A stretch of 49,271 bases of DNA from JAGWAC01 sp038046265 (lineage in GTDB: Archaea; Nanobdellota; Nanobdellia; SCGC-AAA011-G17; JACPIM01): positions 1 through 49,271 of the forward strand of contig JBBSWN010000013.1 in NCBI GenBank assembly GCA_038046265.1, read 5' to 3'. The notes under the pieces are model-generated. The model saw nothing but the letters and a program-made list of their open reading frames with translations, was not told the origin of the DNA and made no database searches. Shown piece by piece: positions 24,169-31,904 of this stretch. Both the position numbers and the translations under genes were made by a program. Numbering within the stretch: the first letter of the stretch is position 1; every line of letters begins with the position of its first letter.

Positions 24169-24735
24169 TTGAGCAAGGAATTCAAGTTATTTTTAATGAT
24201 ATTACTAGTTTTAGGAGCAGGATTTTTAAGCAACAAGATAATTATTTCGGGAAAATTCTATATTGTTGGAGAAAATAGAGAAGCAGGAATAACTGTTTTG
24301 TCAGAGCCAAATAATGCCGAGGTATTTATAGGGCCAAATTATGTTGGAAAAACTCCTATCACTATTACAATAATTCCTGGAACTCATGAAATTACATTAA
24401 AGAAAGTTGGATATCATGATTTAAAAGAATATGTTGAATTAAAAAAAGATGAATCAAAAGATGTTTTTTTAGAATTAGAAACTGTTTATGGAAAAATTTA
24501 TGTTGAAAGCATACCAACACATGCTGATGTTTCTGTTGATGGAATATACAAAGGGATTACACCTAAGTTAATTGCAGACTTGGATGATGGAAGCCATGTA
24601 ATAAAAATCTCAAAAGAGAATTATGAGGATTATGTGGATTATGTTTTTGTTGGAGAAAAAGAGAAGAAAGTATTTGTTAAACTTGAAAAGAAAAATATAG
24701 ATTTTCCTCTGCCATTGCATTATGGCAAGAGCTAG
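24169..24735 (+). CDS. Membrane-anchored protein with two PEGA domains
   Basis: The 188-aa protein starts at TTG behind SD-like GAGGTGAT (24159-24166). An N-terminal hydrophobic helix (LFLMILLVLGAGFLS) anchors two tandem PEGA repeats, each of the form SEPNNAEVFIG..VGKTPI and SIPTHADVSVDGIYKGITP. PEGA domains are extracellular beta-sandwiches that bind surface layers or peptides. It lies downstream of ftsZ after a terminator and may be an envelope or division-associated protein; that link is positional only. Confidence 0.8.
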   Translation: MSKEFKLFLMILLVLGAGFLSNKIIISGKFYIVGENREAGITVLSEPNNAEVFIGPNYVGKTPITITIIPGTHEITLKKVGYHDLKEYVELKKDESKDVFLELETVYGKIYVESIPTHADVSVDGIYKGITPKLIADLDDGSHVIKISKENYEDYVDYVFVGEKEKKVFVKLEKKNIDFPLPLHYGKS

Positions 24736-24736
24736 T

Positions 24737-25336
24737 TTATTTTAAGAACAGTTTTTTTATTTTTTCTATATATTCTTCTTTAGCCCATTCTTTTAGATTA
24801 GTAATTCTTGTTCCATATTTGTTGAAGAAAGTAATTCTGCTTAATGGTATTTTAGAGAGTTTCTTTTTTTGTTTTAAATCTTCTTCATAACCCAAAGTAA
24901 TAATTATTTGAGGAGTTATGCTGTTTTCTAATCTTAATATTCTTGATATTGCTGACTTTTCAAAGACATTCACCCAGCAGGAACTTAGGCCTATGTCTGA
25001 AGCTTTTAAAGAAATCAAGAGAGCAGCTGCTGCAGAATTTTGAAGAGAGTATTCTTTTGCCCTTTCTTTGTAATAAGTTTCAAGCCTTCCTTGATCAGAA
25101 CAAACAACTATGAAAACTGGGGCAGAATTCATCCAGAACTGCCTTAATGAAGCTTCTGCAATCTGGTTTTTCAAGGATTTATCATTTATGACAACAAACC
25201 TAAAGTCCTGGAGATTTCCTGAATTAGGGGCTGTTCTTGCTGCCTCAAGCAACAAAGCTATTTTGTCAAGCGTTACCTGCTTTTCAAGATATTTTCTTAC
25301 ACTATGCCTTTTCTTGATTGCTTCATCTAAGTTCAT
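24737..25336 (-). CDS. Nitroreductase-family flavoprotein
   Basis: The 199-aa protein has the family N-terminus (IKKRHSVRKYLEKQV) and the FMN-binding segments AARTAPNSGNLQDFRFV and SLKASDIGLSSCWVNVF. FMN-binding Arg residues (RHSVRKY) are present. It reduces nitro groups, quinones or flavins with NAD(P)H; the substrate is not known. Length matches the usual 180-220 aa. It is divergent from the ligase gene with a 38-nt gap. Confidence 0.85.
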   Translation of the reverse strand: MNLDEAIKKRHSVRKYLEKQVTLDKIALLLEAARTAPNSGNLQDFRFVVINDKSLKNQIAEASLRQFWMNSAPVFIVVCSDQGRLETYYKERAKEYSLQNSAAAALLISLKASDIGLSSCWVNVFEKSAISRILRLENSITPQIIITLGYEEDLKQKKKLSKIPLSRITFFNKYGTRITNLKEWAKEEYIEKIKKLFLK

Positions 25337-25374
25337 TAGTAAACTTTAAATTTGCTAAATTTATAATCTTTTTG

Positions 25375-27066
25375 ATGGATTATAAAGAGCTTGTAAAATA
25401 TTATGAGGAATTAGAAGGAACTACAAAGAAATTAGAAAAGACTGACATTCTTTCAAAATTGCTAAAAAAGTGCTCTTTAGAGGAATTAGACTTAATTGTT
25501 TATTTAGTACAGGGGAAAGTTTTTCCTGAGTGGGATGAAAGAAAAATTGGATTCAGCTCCAGATTGATGTTAAAAGCCATAAGCTCTGTAACAGGAGTTA
25601 ATAGTGAGGAAGTAGAGAAATTATGGAAGAAAAAAGGAGATCTAGGAACAGTTGTTGAAGAATTAATCGGAAAGAAAAAACAAACTACTTTAGTTTCAAG
25701 AAAATTAGACACTAAAAAAGTTTTTGAAAACATAAGAAAATTAGCTGAATTAGAAGGTGAAGGGACAGTAAACAAGAAAGTGCAACTAGTTGCTGAATTA
25801 TTGAGCAATTCTAATGACAAAGAAGCTAAGTTTATTGTCAGGACTGTTTTAGAAGATTTAAGAGTTGGAGTAAAGGAAGGCATAATTAGAGATGCAATTG
25901 GAAAAGCTTTTGAAAAAAATGTAGATGAGGTAGAAGAAGCATTTAATTTAACTGTTGATTATGGGGAAGTTGCCAAATTAGCAAAGCAAAATAAGTTAAA
26001 AGACATTGAAATAAGGCCTGGAAGACCGGCAAAACTAATGCTTCCTGTACTTGTAAACAGTGTTGATGAAGGTATTGAAGCTTTAGGAAAAACTGTTCAA
26101 GCTGAATTTAAAATGGATGGATTTAGAATTCAGATCCATAAGAACAATAAAGAAATAAAACTGTTTACAAGAAGAATGGAGGATGTTACTAAGCAGTTTC
26201 CAGATGTTGTTGAATTTGTAAAAAAACATGTCAAGGGAGAAAAATTTATTATTGACTGTGAGGCTGTTGGATTGGATAAAAAAACTAACAAGTACATGCC
26301 TTTTCAGAATATTTCACAGAGGATTAAAAGAAAATATGACATTGAGCAGACTGCAAAAGAATTTCCTGTTGAGCTGAATATTTTTGACATTCTTTACTTA
26401 GATGGAAAAGATTTAATGAAACTTCCTTTAATTGAAAGAAGAAAAATTCTTGAAAAAAATGTAAGGGAGAAAAAATGGGAGGTTGTTTTAACAAGAAAAT
26501 TAGTAAGCAGTGATGAGAAAGAGATTTCTGAATTTTTCAATGAATCTCTAAAAGCTGGAAATGAGGGAATTATGCTGAAAAATATTAATTCTTTTTATAT
26601 TCCAGGAAGGTATGTTGAGGGGTGGTGCAAATTAAAAAATGTTCTTGAACCTCTGGACTTAGTTATTGTCGGAGCAACGTGGGGTGAAGGAAAAAGGGCT
26701 GGTGAATTAAGCTCGTATATAGTTGCGTGCAGAGACAAGGATAAATTTTTAGAATGCGGCATGGCAAGCACTGGAATGAAAGAAAAAGAAAATGAAGAAG
26801 GAGATGCAACTTACAAAGAAATGACAAAACTACTAAAACCATTAATTACAAAGGAAGAAGGGAGGACTGTTTTTGTCAAGCCAAAGATAATAATTGAGGT
26901 TGGATATGAAGAAATACAAAAAAGTCCCAGTTATAGTTCTGGTTACGCGCTGAGGTTTCCAAGAGTTTTACGCTTAAGAAATAATGAAAAGACCTTAAGT
27001 GAAATTAACACAATCAAAGATGTCGAGAAAATATACAATTACCAAAGGGGGAAAAAAATAATTTAA
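25375..27066 (+). CDS. lig: ATP-dependent DNA ligase
   Basis: About 563 aa from ATG at 25375; an in-frame extension to 25318 overlaps the divergent gene's start and is unlikely. An N-terminal DNA-binding domain precedes the nucleotidyltransferase domain, with the adenylated Lys in EFKMDGFRIQ (about 246). Motif III-type FIIDCEAVG, motif IV GNEGIMLKN and motif V WCKLKN follow, then the OB domain. It joins Okazaki fragments in replication. Length matches archaeal Lig (550-610 aa). Confidence 0.95.
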   Translation: MDYKELVKYYEELEGTTKKLEKTDILSKLLKKCSLEELDLIVYLVQGKVFPEWDERKIGFSSRLMLKAISSVTGVNSEEVEKLWKKKGDLGTVVEELIGKKKQTTLVSRKLDTKKVFENIRKLAELEGEGTVNKKVQLVAELLSNSNDKEAKFIVRTVLEDLRVGVKEGIIRDAIGKAFEKNVDEVEEAFNLTVDYGEVAKLAKQNKLKDIEIRPGRPAKLMLPVLVNSVDEGIEALGKTVQAEFKMDGFRIQIHKNNKEIKLFTRRMEDVTKQFPDVVEFVKKHVKGEKFIIDCEAVGLDKKTNKYMPFQNISQRIKRKYDIEQTAKEFPVELNIFDILYLDGKDLMKLPLIERRKILEKNVREKKWEVVLTRKLVSSDEKEISEFFNESLKAGNEGIMLKNINSFYIPGRYVEGWCKLKNVLEPLDLVIVGATWGEGKRAGELSSYIVACRDKDKFLECGMASTGMKEKENEEGDATYKEMTKLLKPLITKEEGRTVFVKPKIIIEVGYEEIQKSPSYSSGYALRFPRVLRLRNNEKTLSEINTIKDVEKIYNYQRGKKII

Positions 27067-27142
27067 AAGAGTAATTTTTCAGTGAAAAAAAATAATTATT
27101 TATCATAATAATCTTTATATAGTAGTTGTGGGTACAAAGTTA

Positions 27143-27193
27143 TAAGTAATTGTATACTTAAGTGAATAAAGGGTGATATACTACATAAGTAGT
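27143..27193 (+). promoter_or_regulatory. Two dyads upstream of trmB-like gene, candidate operators
   Basis: TAAGTA-ATTGTA-TACTTA (27143-27160) and ACTAC-ATAA-GTAGT (27180-27193) are both symmetric. The second includes TACT-N5-AGTA, close to but not the same as the TACT-N3-AGTA reported for TrmB of thermococci. GGGTGATAT is repeated at 27171 and 27210. Confidence 0.4.
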
Positions 27194-27235
27194 TAAAATA
27201 AAAAAAGACGGGTGATATCCTGGGAGGGTTTTATA

Positions 27236-28063
27236 ATGATTGTTAAGGATGATTTTTTAAGTAAATTAAGGCAATATTTTGCGCTGAATCTTTATGAAGT
27301 TAGAATTTGGACAGCGCTTCTTTCTCGTGGTGTTTCTACAGCAGGTGAATTAAGTGATATTGGTAATGTTCCTAGGTCCAGAGCATATGATGTTCTTGAA
27401 AGTCTTGAAAAAAAAGGTTTTGTGGTAATGAAATTAGGAAAGCCAATAAAATATTTGGCTGTTGAACCTCAAGAAGTTGTTGGAAGAGTCAAGAAATTAG
27501 TCAGAATAGATTCTGACAACAAAATCAAGAAATTAGAGGAACTAAAAGACGGGGATGTTTTAGGAGAATTAAATTTATTGTTCAAACAAGGCATTGAATT
27601 TGTTGAAGCAACAGACTTATCAGGAGCAATTAGAGGGAGACACAATTTGTACACTCACATGGAATGCATGATAAAGAATGCAAAGAAAAGCGTTACAATC
27701 ATGACAACATCAAAAGGAGTTTTGAGAAAAATAGAAGCTTTAAAGCCAGAGCTTGAAAGGCTGGCTAAAAAAAGTATCAGCATAAGAATAGCTGCTCCAA
27801 TTACAAAAGAAAATTTAAGCGTTGCTCAGGATATTTCCAAATTTGCAGAAGTAAAAAACAATGACGGAATTAAAGCAAGATTTATTTTAGTTGACAGCAA
27901 GGAATTAATGTTTATGGCATTAGATGATGAAGAAGTTCATCCCAGCTATGACTTGGGAATATGGGTAAACACTCCTTATTTCACTACAGCTTTAGAGACA
28001 ATGTTTAACTCTGCTTGGAAAGACTTAGAGACATTGAACAAGGCGAGTTCAAGAATTAAATAA
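27236..28063 (+). CDS. TrmB-family transcriptional regulator
   Basis: About 275 aa from ATG at 27236, chosen because GGGAGG lies 8-14 nt upstream. An N-terminal winged helix (LNLYEVRIWTALLSRG, then VPRSRAYDVLESLEKKGFV) precedes a linker. The C-terminal ligand domain has the PLD-like fold seen in TrmB proteins (GRHNLYTHMECMIKNAKKSV). Such regulators respond to sugars or other ligands. No sugar transporter is near, so the target is not inferred. The dyads upstream suggest autoregulation. The next gene follows after 18 nt. Confidence 0.82.
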   Translation: MIVKDDFLSKLRQYFALNLYEVRIWTALLSRGVSTAGELSDIGNVPRSRAYDVLESLEKKGFVVMKLGKPIKYLAVEPQEVVGRVKKLVRIDSDNKIKKLEELKDGDVLGELNLLFKQGIEFVEATDLSGAIRGRHNLYTHMECMIKNAKKSVTIMTTSKGVLRKIEALKPELERLAKKSISIRIAAPITKENLSVAQDISKFAEVKNNDGIKARFILVDSKELMFMALDDEEVHPSYDLGIWVNTPYFTTALETMFNSAWKDLETLNKASSRIK

Positions 28064-28081
28064 TTCTTTTTATTTTTAATT

Positions 28082-28522
28082 ATGCCAGAATTTATTCAGG
28101 TTTTCACAAAAATAGAATTAACAGAAAAAGAAGTCAAAGCTATTGAGAGAATTTATGGCATGGAAAAGATGGAAGTGAGTAAAGGTTTTTTGGATAAATT
28201 ATTTTCTTTTTTCTCATCCAAAGAAAATGGAAGAAGCGAGGCTGTTGATATTTTTGAGAAAGAGATTTACAGATTAAGACAAATGAGAATAAGACTACAA
28301 GGAGTTTTATTTGAGAACAGGGATCCAGAGAGTCTTACAAAAGGAGAATTTATAGAAATTGCAAGTGCAATTGAGAATTTAAAAAGACAAGTTGACAATA
28401 TAAAGAAAAGAAAAAGCATGTTAGTGAAAATTATAGGTGAAAGCAAGTTTCTTAAAGAACTAGGGGGGGAGATAAAATCGAGCTTAAGCGCCTTGGTAAG
28501 CGCAAAGAAGTTTTCAATTTAG
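28082..28522 (+). CDS. Unknown helical/coiled-coil protein (146 aa)
   Basis: The family is not recognised. The protein is mostly charged helices: an N-terminal FTKIELTEKEVKAIERIYG, a coiled-coil region IYRLRQMRIRLQGVLF, and another long helix (FIEIASAIENLKRQVDNIKK). No membrane or metal motif is present. It lies 18 nt downstream of the TrmB-type gene and is probably cotranscribed; it is convergent with the GTPase gene. Confidence 0.6.
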   Translation: MPEFIQVFTKIELTEKEVKAIERIYGMEKMEVSKGFLDKLFSFFSSKENGRSEAVDIFEKEIYRLRQMRIRLQGVLFENRDPESLTKGEFIEIASAIENLKRQVDNIKKRKSMLVKIIGESKFLKELGGEIKSSLSALVSAKKFSI

Positions 28523-28523
28523 A

Positions 28524-29300
28524 TTAAAATTTTAATTTTCCTTTCTGCCAGTCATTAATAACCATTCTCGCTGCTGATTCAATGTCTAATTCGCCTTTCT
28601 TTTTTAACTTCTTTTTTGCTTCTGCTATTTGTTCCAAAACTTCTTCTGGTTTTTGCTTTGGTTTTATGGAGTATTTTTTTTCAAGCAGTTTTTTGTTTTT
28701 TTGCAAAATAGTAGAAATGAGTTGAACAGCAACTGTTTCAGGATCTTGAATTGATGTCAAGGTTGCTTTCATTGCCAGATCAGCCTCACTTCTTTCCTGC
28801 AAAGGAATCACTCCGGGAGTATCAATTAACTTGAAATTCCTGCTTAATTTTATCCACTGTATTCCTCTTGTGAAACCTGCAACTGGGCTTGTTCTTGCTG
28901 ATTTTTTTCCTACCAAATAATTTATAACTGAAGATTTGCCGGTGTTTGGGTAACCTACTACACCGATTGTCATTGGCCGCTTTTTAACTAATCTTGTTAT
29001 TGTCTTTATCAACCTCACTTTTCCACGCCTTTCCCTGCATGAGATTGGAGCAACAGCAGCAAATTTACTTAATTCGTCAAAAGCTTCCTGCAATTTAGTC
29101 AAAGAAACCAAGTCTGATTTATTCAAAATAAAAATGAACTTTTTTCTATATGCTCTTAATTTTTCCTCAATTTTAGGATTTCTAGTTTCATTATAAAATC
29201 TTGAATCCAATATATTCAAAATAATGTCTGATTTTCTCAATATTTCATCAACAAGATCCCAATATCTTCTCTTCACTTCCCTCCAGTCTTTAGCTACCAT
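28524..29300 (-). CDS. Circularly permuted GTPase (YlqF/RbgA/Nug-like)
   Basis: The 258-aa protein has G motifs in permuted order: G4 NKSD (residues near 60) comes before G1 GYPNTGKSS and G3 DTPG. This order defines the YlqF/YawG family of ribosome-assembly GTPases. The N-terminal IILNILDSRFYNETR segment is the usual opening. It probably acts in large-subunit maturation. Its length is close to RbgA (about 280 aa). A helical C-terminal domain follows. Confidence 0.85.
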   Translation of the reverse strand: MVAKDWREVKRRYWDLVDEILRKSDIILNILDSRFYNETRNPKIEEKLRAYRKKFIFILNKSDLVSLTKLQEAFDELSKFAAVAPISCRERRGKVRLIKTITRLVKKRPMTIGVVGYPNTGKSSVINYLVGKKSARTSPVAGFTRGIQWIKLSRNFKLIDTPGVIPLQERSEADLAMKATLTSIQDPETVAVQLISTILQKNKKLLEKKYSIKPKQKPEEVLEQIAEAKKKLKKKGELDIESAARMVINDWQKGKLKF

Positions 29301-29330
29301 GTAAAAAGCAAAGAATTCAGGGTTTATAAA

Positions 29331-29723
29331 TTATAATTTTAATTCAATTCCCCTTCTATAATCCCGCATATTTTTTAAACTTGGAAAAGAAAAATACCAG
29401 TTTCTTCCTCTGTAAGACATATATAGTGAGGCTGTCACTTTATCACTTAAAGATAATCTAGAAAACAAGTTTTTTGAGACAACTCTGGTGAACAGGGGGT
29501 AAGTTTCTTTTTTGTCTCCAGATTCGGAATCATTCCTTGTGTAAGGCTGAACAGGATCAAGAAACTGAAAACAGACTAGATAAACAGGATTTCCAGACTT
29601 ATTTTTGTCTTGGCTTTTTCCAACAACTGTTACATCAAAACCAGATTTTTTGAACTTTTTTCCAGTTTCCTCGTCTTCAAACCAAGCTGCTTTTTTCTTT
29701 CTTCTTAAATTTAATTTTAGCAT
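29331..29723 (-). CDS. Unknown basic protein (130 aa)
   Basis: The family is not recognised. The N-terminus is very basic (LKLNLRRKKKAAWFEDEETG). The rest is predicted beta-rich, with GNPVYLVCFQFLDPVQPYT and ASLYMSYRGRNWYFSF. A nucleic-acid-binding beta-barrel is possible. It ends 30 nt upstream of the GTPase gene and may share its transcript. No motif fixes its function. Confidence 0.55.
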   Translation of the reverse strand: MLKLNLRRKKKAAWFEDEETGKKFKKSGFDVTVVGKSQDKNKSGNPVYLVCFQFLDPVQPYTRNDSESGDKKETYPLFTRVVSKNLFSRLSLSDKVTASLYMSYRGRNWYFSFPSLKNMRDYRRGIELKL

Positions 29724-29812
29724 ATTTTTGAGTAAGGTATAGCTTTTTAAAGATTATCCTGCGAGCTTGGAAATAAAAAAGGTTTTAAAAGAGATTTTAT
29801 AAATAATAACAC

Positions 29813-30889
29813 ATGGTAGATGAAATATTTCAAAAATTTACAGAAGATGACATAAAAAGTTATGAAAAATCAGGGTATAAACTGGTAGGAAAAAACAAGC
29901 ACTCAGCAGTCCAGTTATGCAGGTGGACTAAAAGCAAAATTAAAAACAAGAAAAACTGCTATAAATCAGTTTATGGCATTAAGTCCCATAGATGCATCCA
30001 ATTTACTCCGACCTTGGATTTCTGTGATTTTTCATGTACTTTTTGCTGGCGTTCTTTTGGAAAAGACAGATTTAAATCAGAAAACAAGTGGGATTCTCCT
30101 TCTGAATTAATTGACGAAATGATTTTGGCTCAAAGAAAATTAATCTCTGGTTTTGGGGGTGATAAAGAAGTTACTAAGCAAAGTTTTGCAGAGGCAAATG
30201 ACCCCCACCATGTTGCAATTTCTTTAGATGGGGAGCCAACTTTATACCCTCAAATAGCAGACCTAATTAAGGAAATTAAGAACAGGAATATGACTGTCTT
30301 TATAGTGACAAACGGGACAATGCCAAACAGAGTAAAAGAATTATATGAAAAAGAAGCTGAGCCTGACAATTTATCTATAAGTGTTTATGCAACAAACAAA
30401 GAAAATTATAAGAAAATAACAAATTCTTTTATTGAGAATGAATTTGAAAAAGTTTTAGAAACTCTAGATTTAATGAAAAACTTCAAAACTGCAAGAACTA
30501 TCATGAGAACTACAATAGTAAAAGGATTAAATGATGGCAATGCAGAAGAGTTTTCAAATTTAATAAATAAATTCAAGCCAAAATTTGTACAATTAAAAGG
30601 ATATTCATGGTTGGGGGAAAGTAAAAAAAGACTAAAATTAAGCAACATGCCTGAAATGAAAGAAATAGAAAATTATGGAAAAACAATACAAGAAAAAACA
30701 AATTATATTCCAAAATTAAAAGACCCTGTCAGCAGAGTAATTATTTTTGTAAAGGATGAAGAAACATGGCTTTGGAACAAGGAAAAAAACAAAGAGCAGG
30801 ATGAAAGACTAAGCAAAAGGCCTGAATCAAATTTCCAGACAAAAAAAGTCCTGAAAGGCAAACTTTTTAAGGAGCTGGCAAGAACTTAA
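29813..30889 (+). CDS. taw1: 4-demethylwyosine synthase (Taw1/TYW1)
   Basis: The 358-aa radical-SAM enzyme has the CxxxCxxC cluster CDFSCTFC (Cys71, 75, 78) and three further Cys (36, 49, 61) that would bind the second Fe-S cluster. The motifs SHRCIQFTP and FCWRSFG match Taw1. It condenses pyruvate carbons with N1-methyl-G37 of tRNA-Phe to form the tricyclic wyosine base. The tRNA-Phe gene, with G37, begins 8 nt after its stop codon. This is a direct enzyme-substrate pairing. The methyltransferase Trm5 is not in the window. Confidence 0.92.
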   Translation: MVDEIFQKFTEDDIKSYEKSGYKLVGKNKHSAVQLCRWTKSKIKNKKNCYKSVYGIKSHRCIQFTPTLDFCDFSCTFCWRSFGKDRFKSENKWDSPSELIDEMILAQRKLISGFGGDKEVTKQSFAEANDPHHVAISLDGEPTLYPQIADLIKEIKNRNMTVFIVTNGTMPNRVKELYEKEAEPDNLSISVYATNKENYKKITNSFIENEFEKVLETLDLMKNFKTARTIMRTTIVKGLNDGNAEEFSNLINKFKPKFVQLKGYSWLGESKKRLKLSNMPEMKEIENYGKTIQEKTNYIPKLKDPVSRVIIFVKDEETWLWNKEKNKEQDERLSKRPESNFQTKKVLKGKLFKELART

Positions 30890-30897
30890 TTTTATAA

Positions 30898-31006
30898 GGG
30901 CTCGTAGCTTAGCCTGAACCTTTTTGGCATTGTTTCCAAAAAGATGGCTTGGGAGAGCACTACGCTGAAGCCGTAGGTATCGGCGGTTCAAATCCGCCCG
31001 AGCCCA
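30898..31006 (+). tRNA. tRNA-Phe(GAA) with a D-loop intron
   Basis: The acceptor (GGGCTCG/CGAGCCC), anticodon arm CTACG-CTGAAGC-CGTAG (anticodon GAA, G37), T-arm GGCGG-TTCAAAT-CCGCC and discriminator A are intact. A 35-nt insert (30917-30951) interrupts the D-loop. AGCC (30911-30914) pairs with GGCT in the insert (30945-30948), with bulges TGA and TGG. The insert core is an 8-bp hairpin CTTTTTGG/CCAAAAAG. Cutting each bulge after its second base gives a standard Phe D-loop (AGCCTGGGA) and a 74-nt tRNA. It has no separate TATA at the right distance, so it may be cotranscribed with taw1. Confidence 0.92.
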
Positions 31007-31050
31007 TTTTCTTTAAGAAAATTTAAATAGTCTAAAACTAAATTATTTTT

Positions 31051-31299
31051 ATGCAAAAAGAGGGTAAAATTACAAATCCTAAAGAAATTGCAGATCTTGT
31101 TGATTCTGGCAAGCTTAATCTTAGGGATTTTTTAGGATTAAAATCTGCAGATACTGAAACAGTAGTTAATGAATTCCTACAAAGAGGATATAATATTGAT
31201 GTAACTTATGATAAAGAAGGAAAACCAATAAGTTATGGCATGGCTAGGCCATTTTCAAAAGCAGCTTTACAAGTAGCTGGAATTTGTTCTGCGGAATAA
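31051..31299 (+). CDS. Unknown small protein (82 aa)
   Basis: No family is recognised. An N-terminal helical region (NPKEIADLVDSGKLNLRDFLGL) precedes a second helix (DTETVVNEFLQRGYNI) and a short hairpin (DVTYDKEGKPISYGM). It is probably a cytosolic alpha-rich protein. A TATA-like TTTAAATAG (about 31022-31030) lies 20-29 nt upstream of the ATG, which supports expression. Confidence 0.55.
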   Translation: MQKEGKITNPKEIADLVDSGKLNLRDFLGLKSADTETVVNEFLQRGYNIDVTYDKEGKPISYGMARPFSKAALQVAGICSAE

Positions 31300-31334
31300 A
31301 AATATTTATAATATCAACAAATATCTAAAAATCA

Positions 31335-31874
31335 ATGCAAAAAAAGAGTTTAAGCAAAAAAGCAGCTATTGAGCTTTCTATGACTACTATTATTGTCATT
31401 ATAATTGGCATTACATTATTAAGCTTGGGTTTATTATGGGTAAGAGGGACTTTTAAGGACATAACAAGGCTTTCAGGAGATGCTTTTAAGCAAGCTGATG
31501 GAGCAATATCGGATATTTTTGAAGAAGTTGACAGAGCTGTTTATGTTTCTCCACCATCAGTAGACTTAGAACAAGGATCAGCTAAAACAGCACAATTTAG
31601 GATTACTAATTTTGAGCAAGAACAATTAAAGGCAAAGGCAACTGTTCAGAGCTCTGATGGAAAAATAAGCTGCTTGTTTGCTGACACTTTTAAAGCAGAA
31701 TCAAAAGAATACACTTTAGAATCTGGAAAAACAGTTGAAATAAAAGTTATCGTAGAAGACAAAGGATCTTCATTAGGAATAAAAGGTTGTAATTTTGATG
31801 TTCCTTCTGTTAAAAATTCTAATTCAGATTCTCTTATAGTAGCAGTAGTCAAAAAACAAGGCGTATTTGGATAA
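31335..31874 (+). CDS. Type IV pilin-like secreted/anchored protein
   Basis: The 179-aa protein has a short basic N-terminus ending SKKAAIELSMTT, then a hydrophobic helix (IIVIIIGITLLSLGLLWV). This is a class III (prepilin-like) signal with Glu near +4/+5. The remaining 130 residues are predicted beta-rich and exposed, with GSAKTAQFRITNFEQEQ resembling an immunoglobulin-like sandwich and one Cys pair (ISCLF, KGCNF). It could be a surface pilin or a single-pass membrane protein. The prepilin peptidase is not in the window. Confidence 0.7.
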   Translation: MQKKSLSKKAAIELSMTTIIVIIIGITLLSLGLLWVRGTFKDITRLSGDAFKQADGAISDIFEEVDRAVYVSPPSVDLEQGSAKTAQFRITNFEQEQLKAKATVQSSDGKISCLFADTFKAESKEYTLESGKTVEIKVIVEDKGSSLGIKGCNFDVPSVKNSNSDSLIVAVVKKQGVFG

Positions 31875-31904
31875 AATTATAAATATTAATTTTCTTTAAA
31901 TTAT

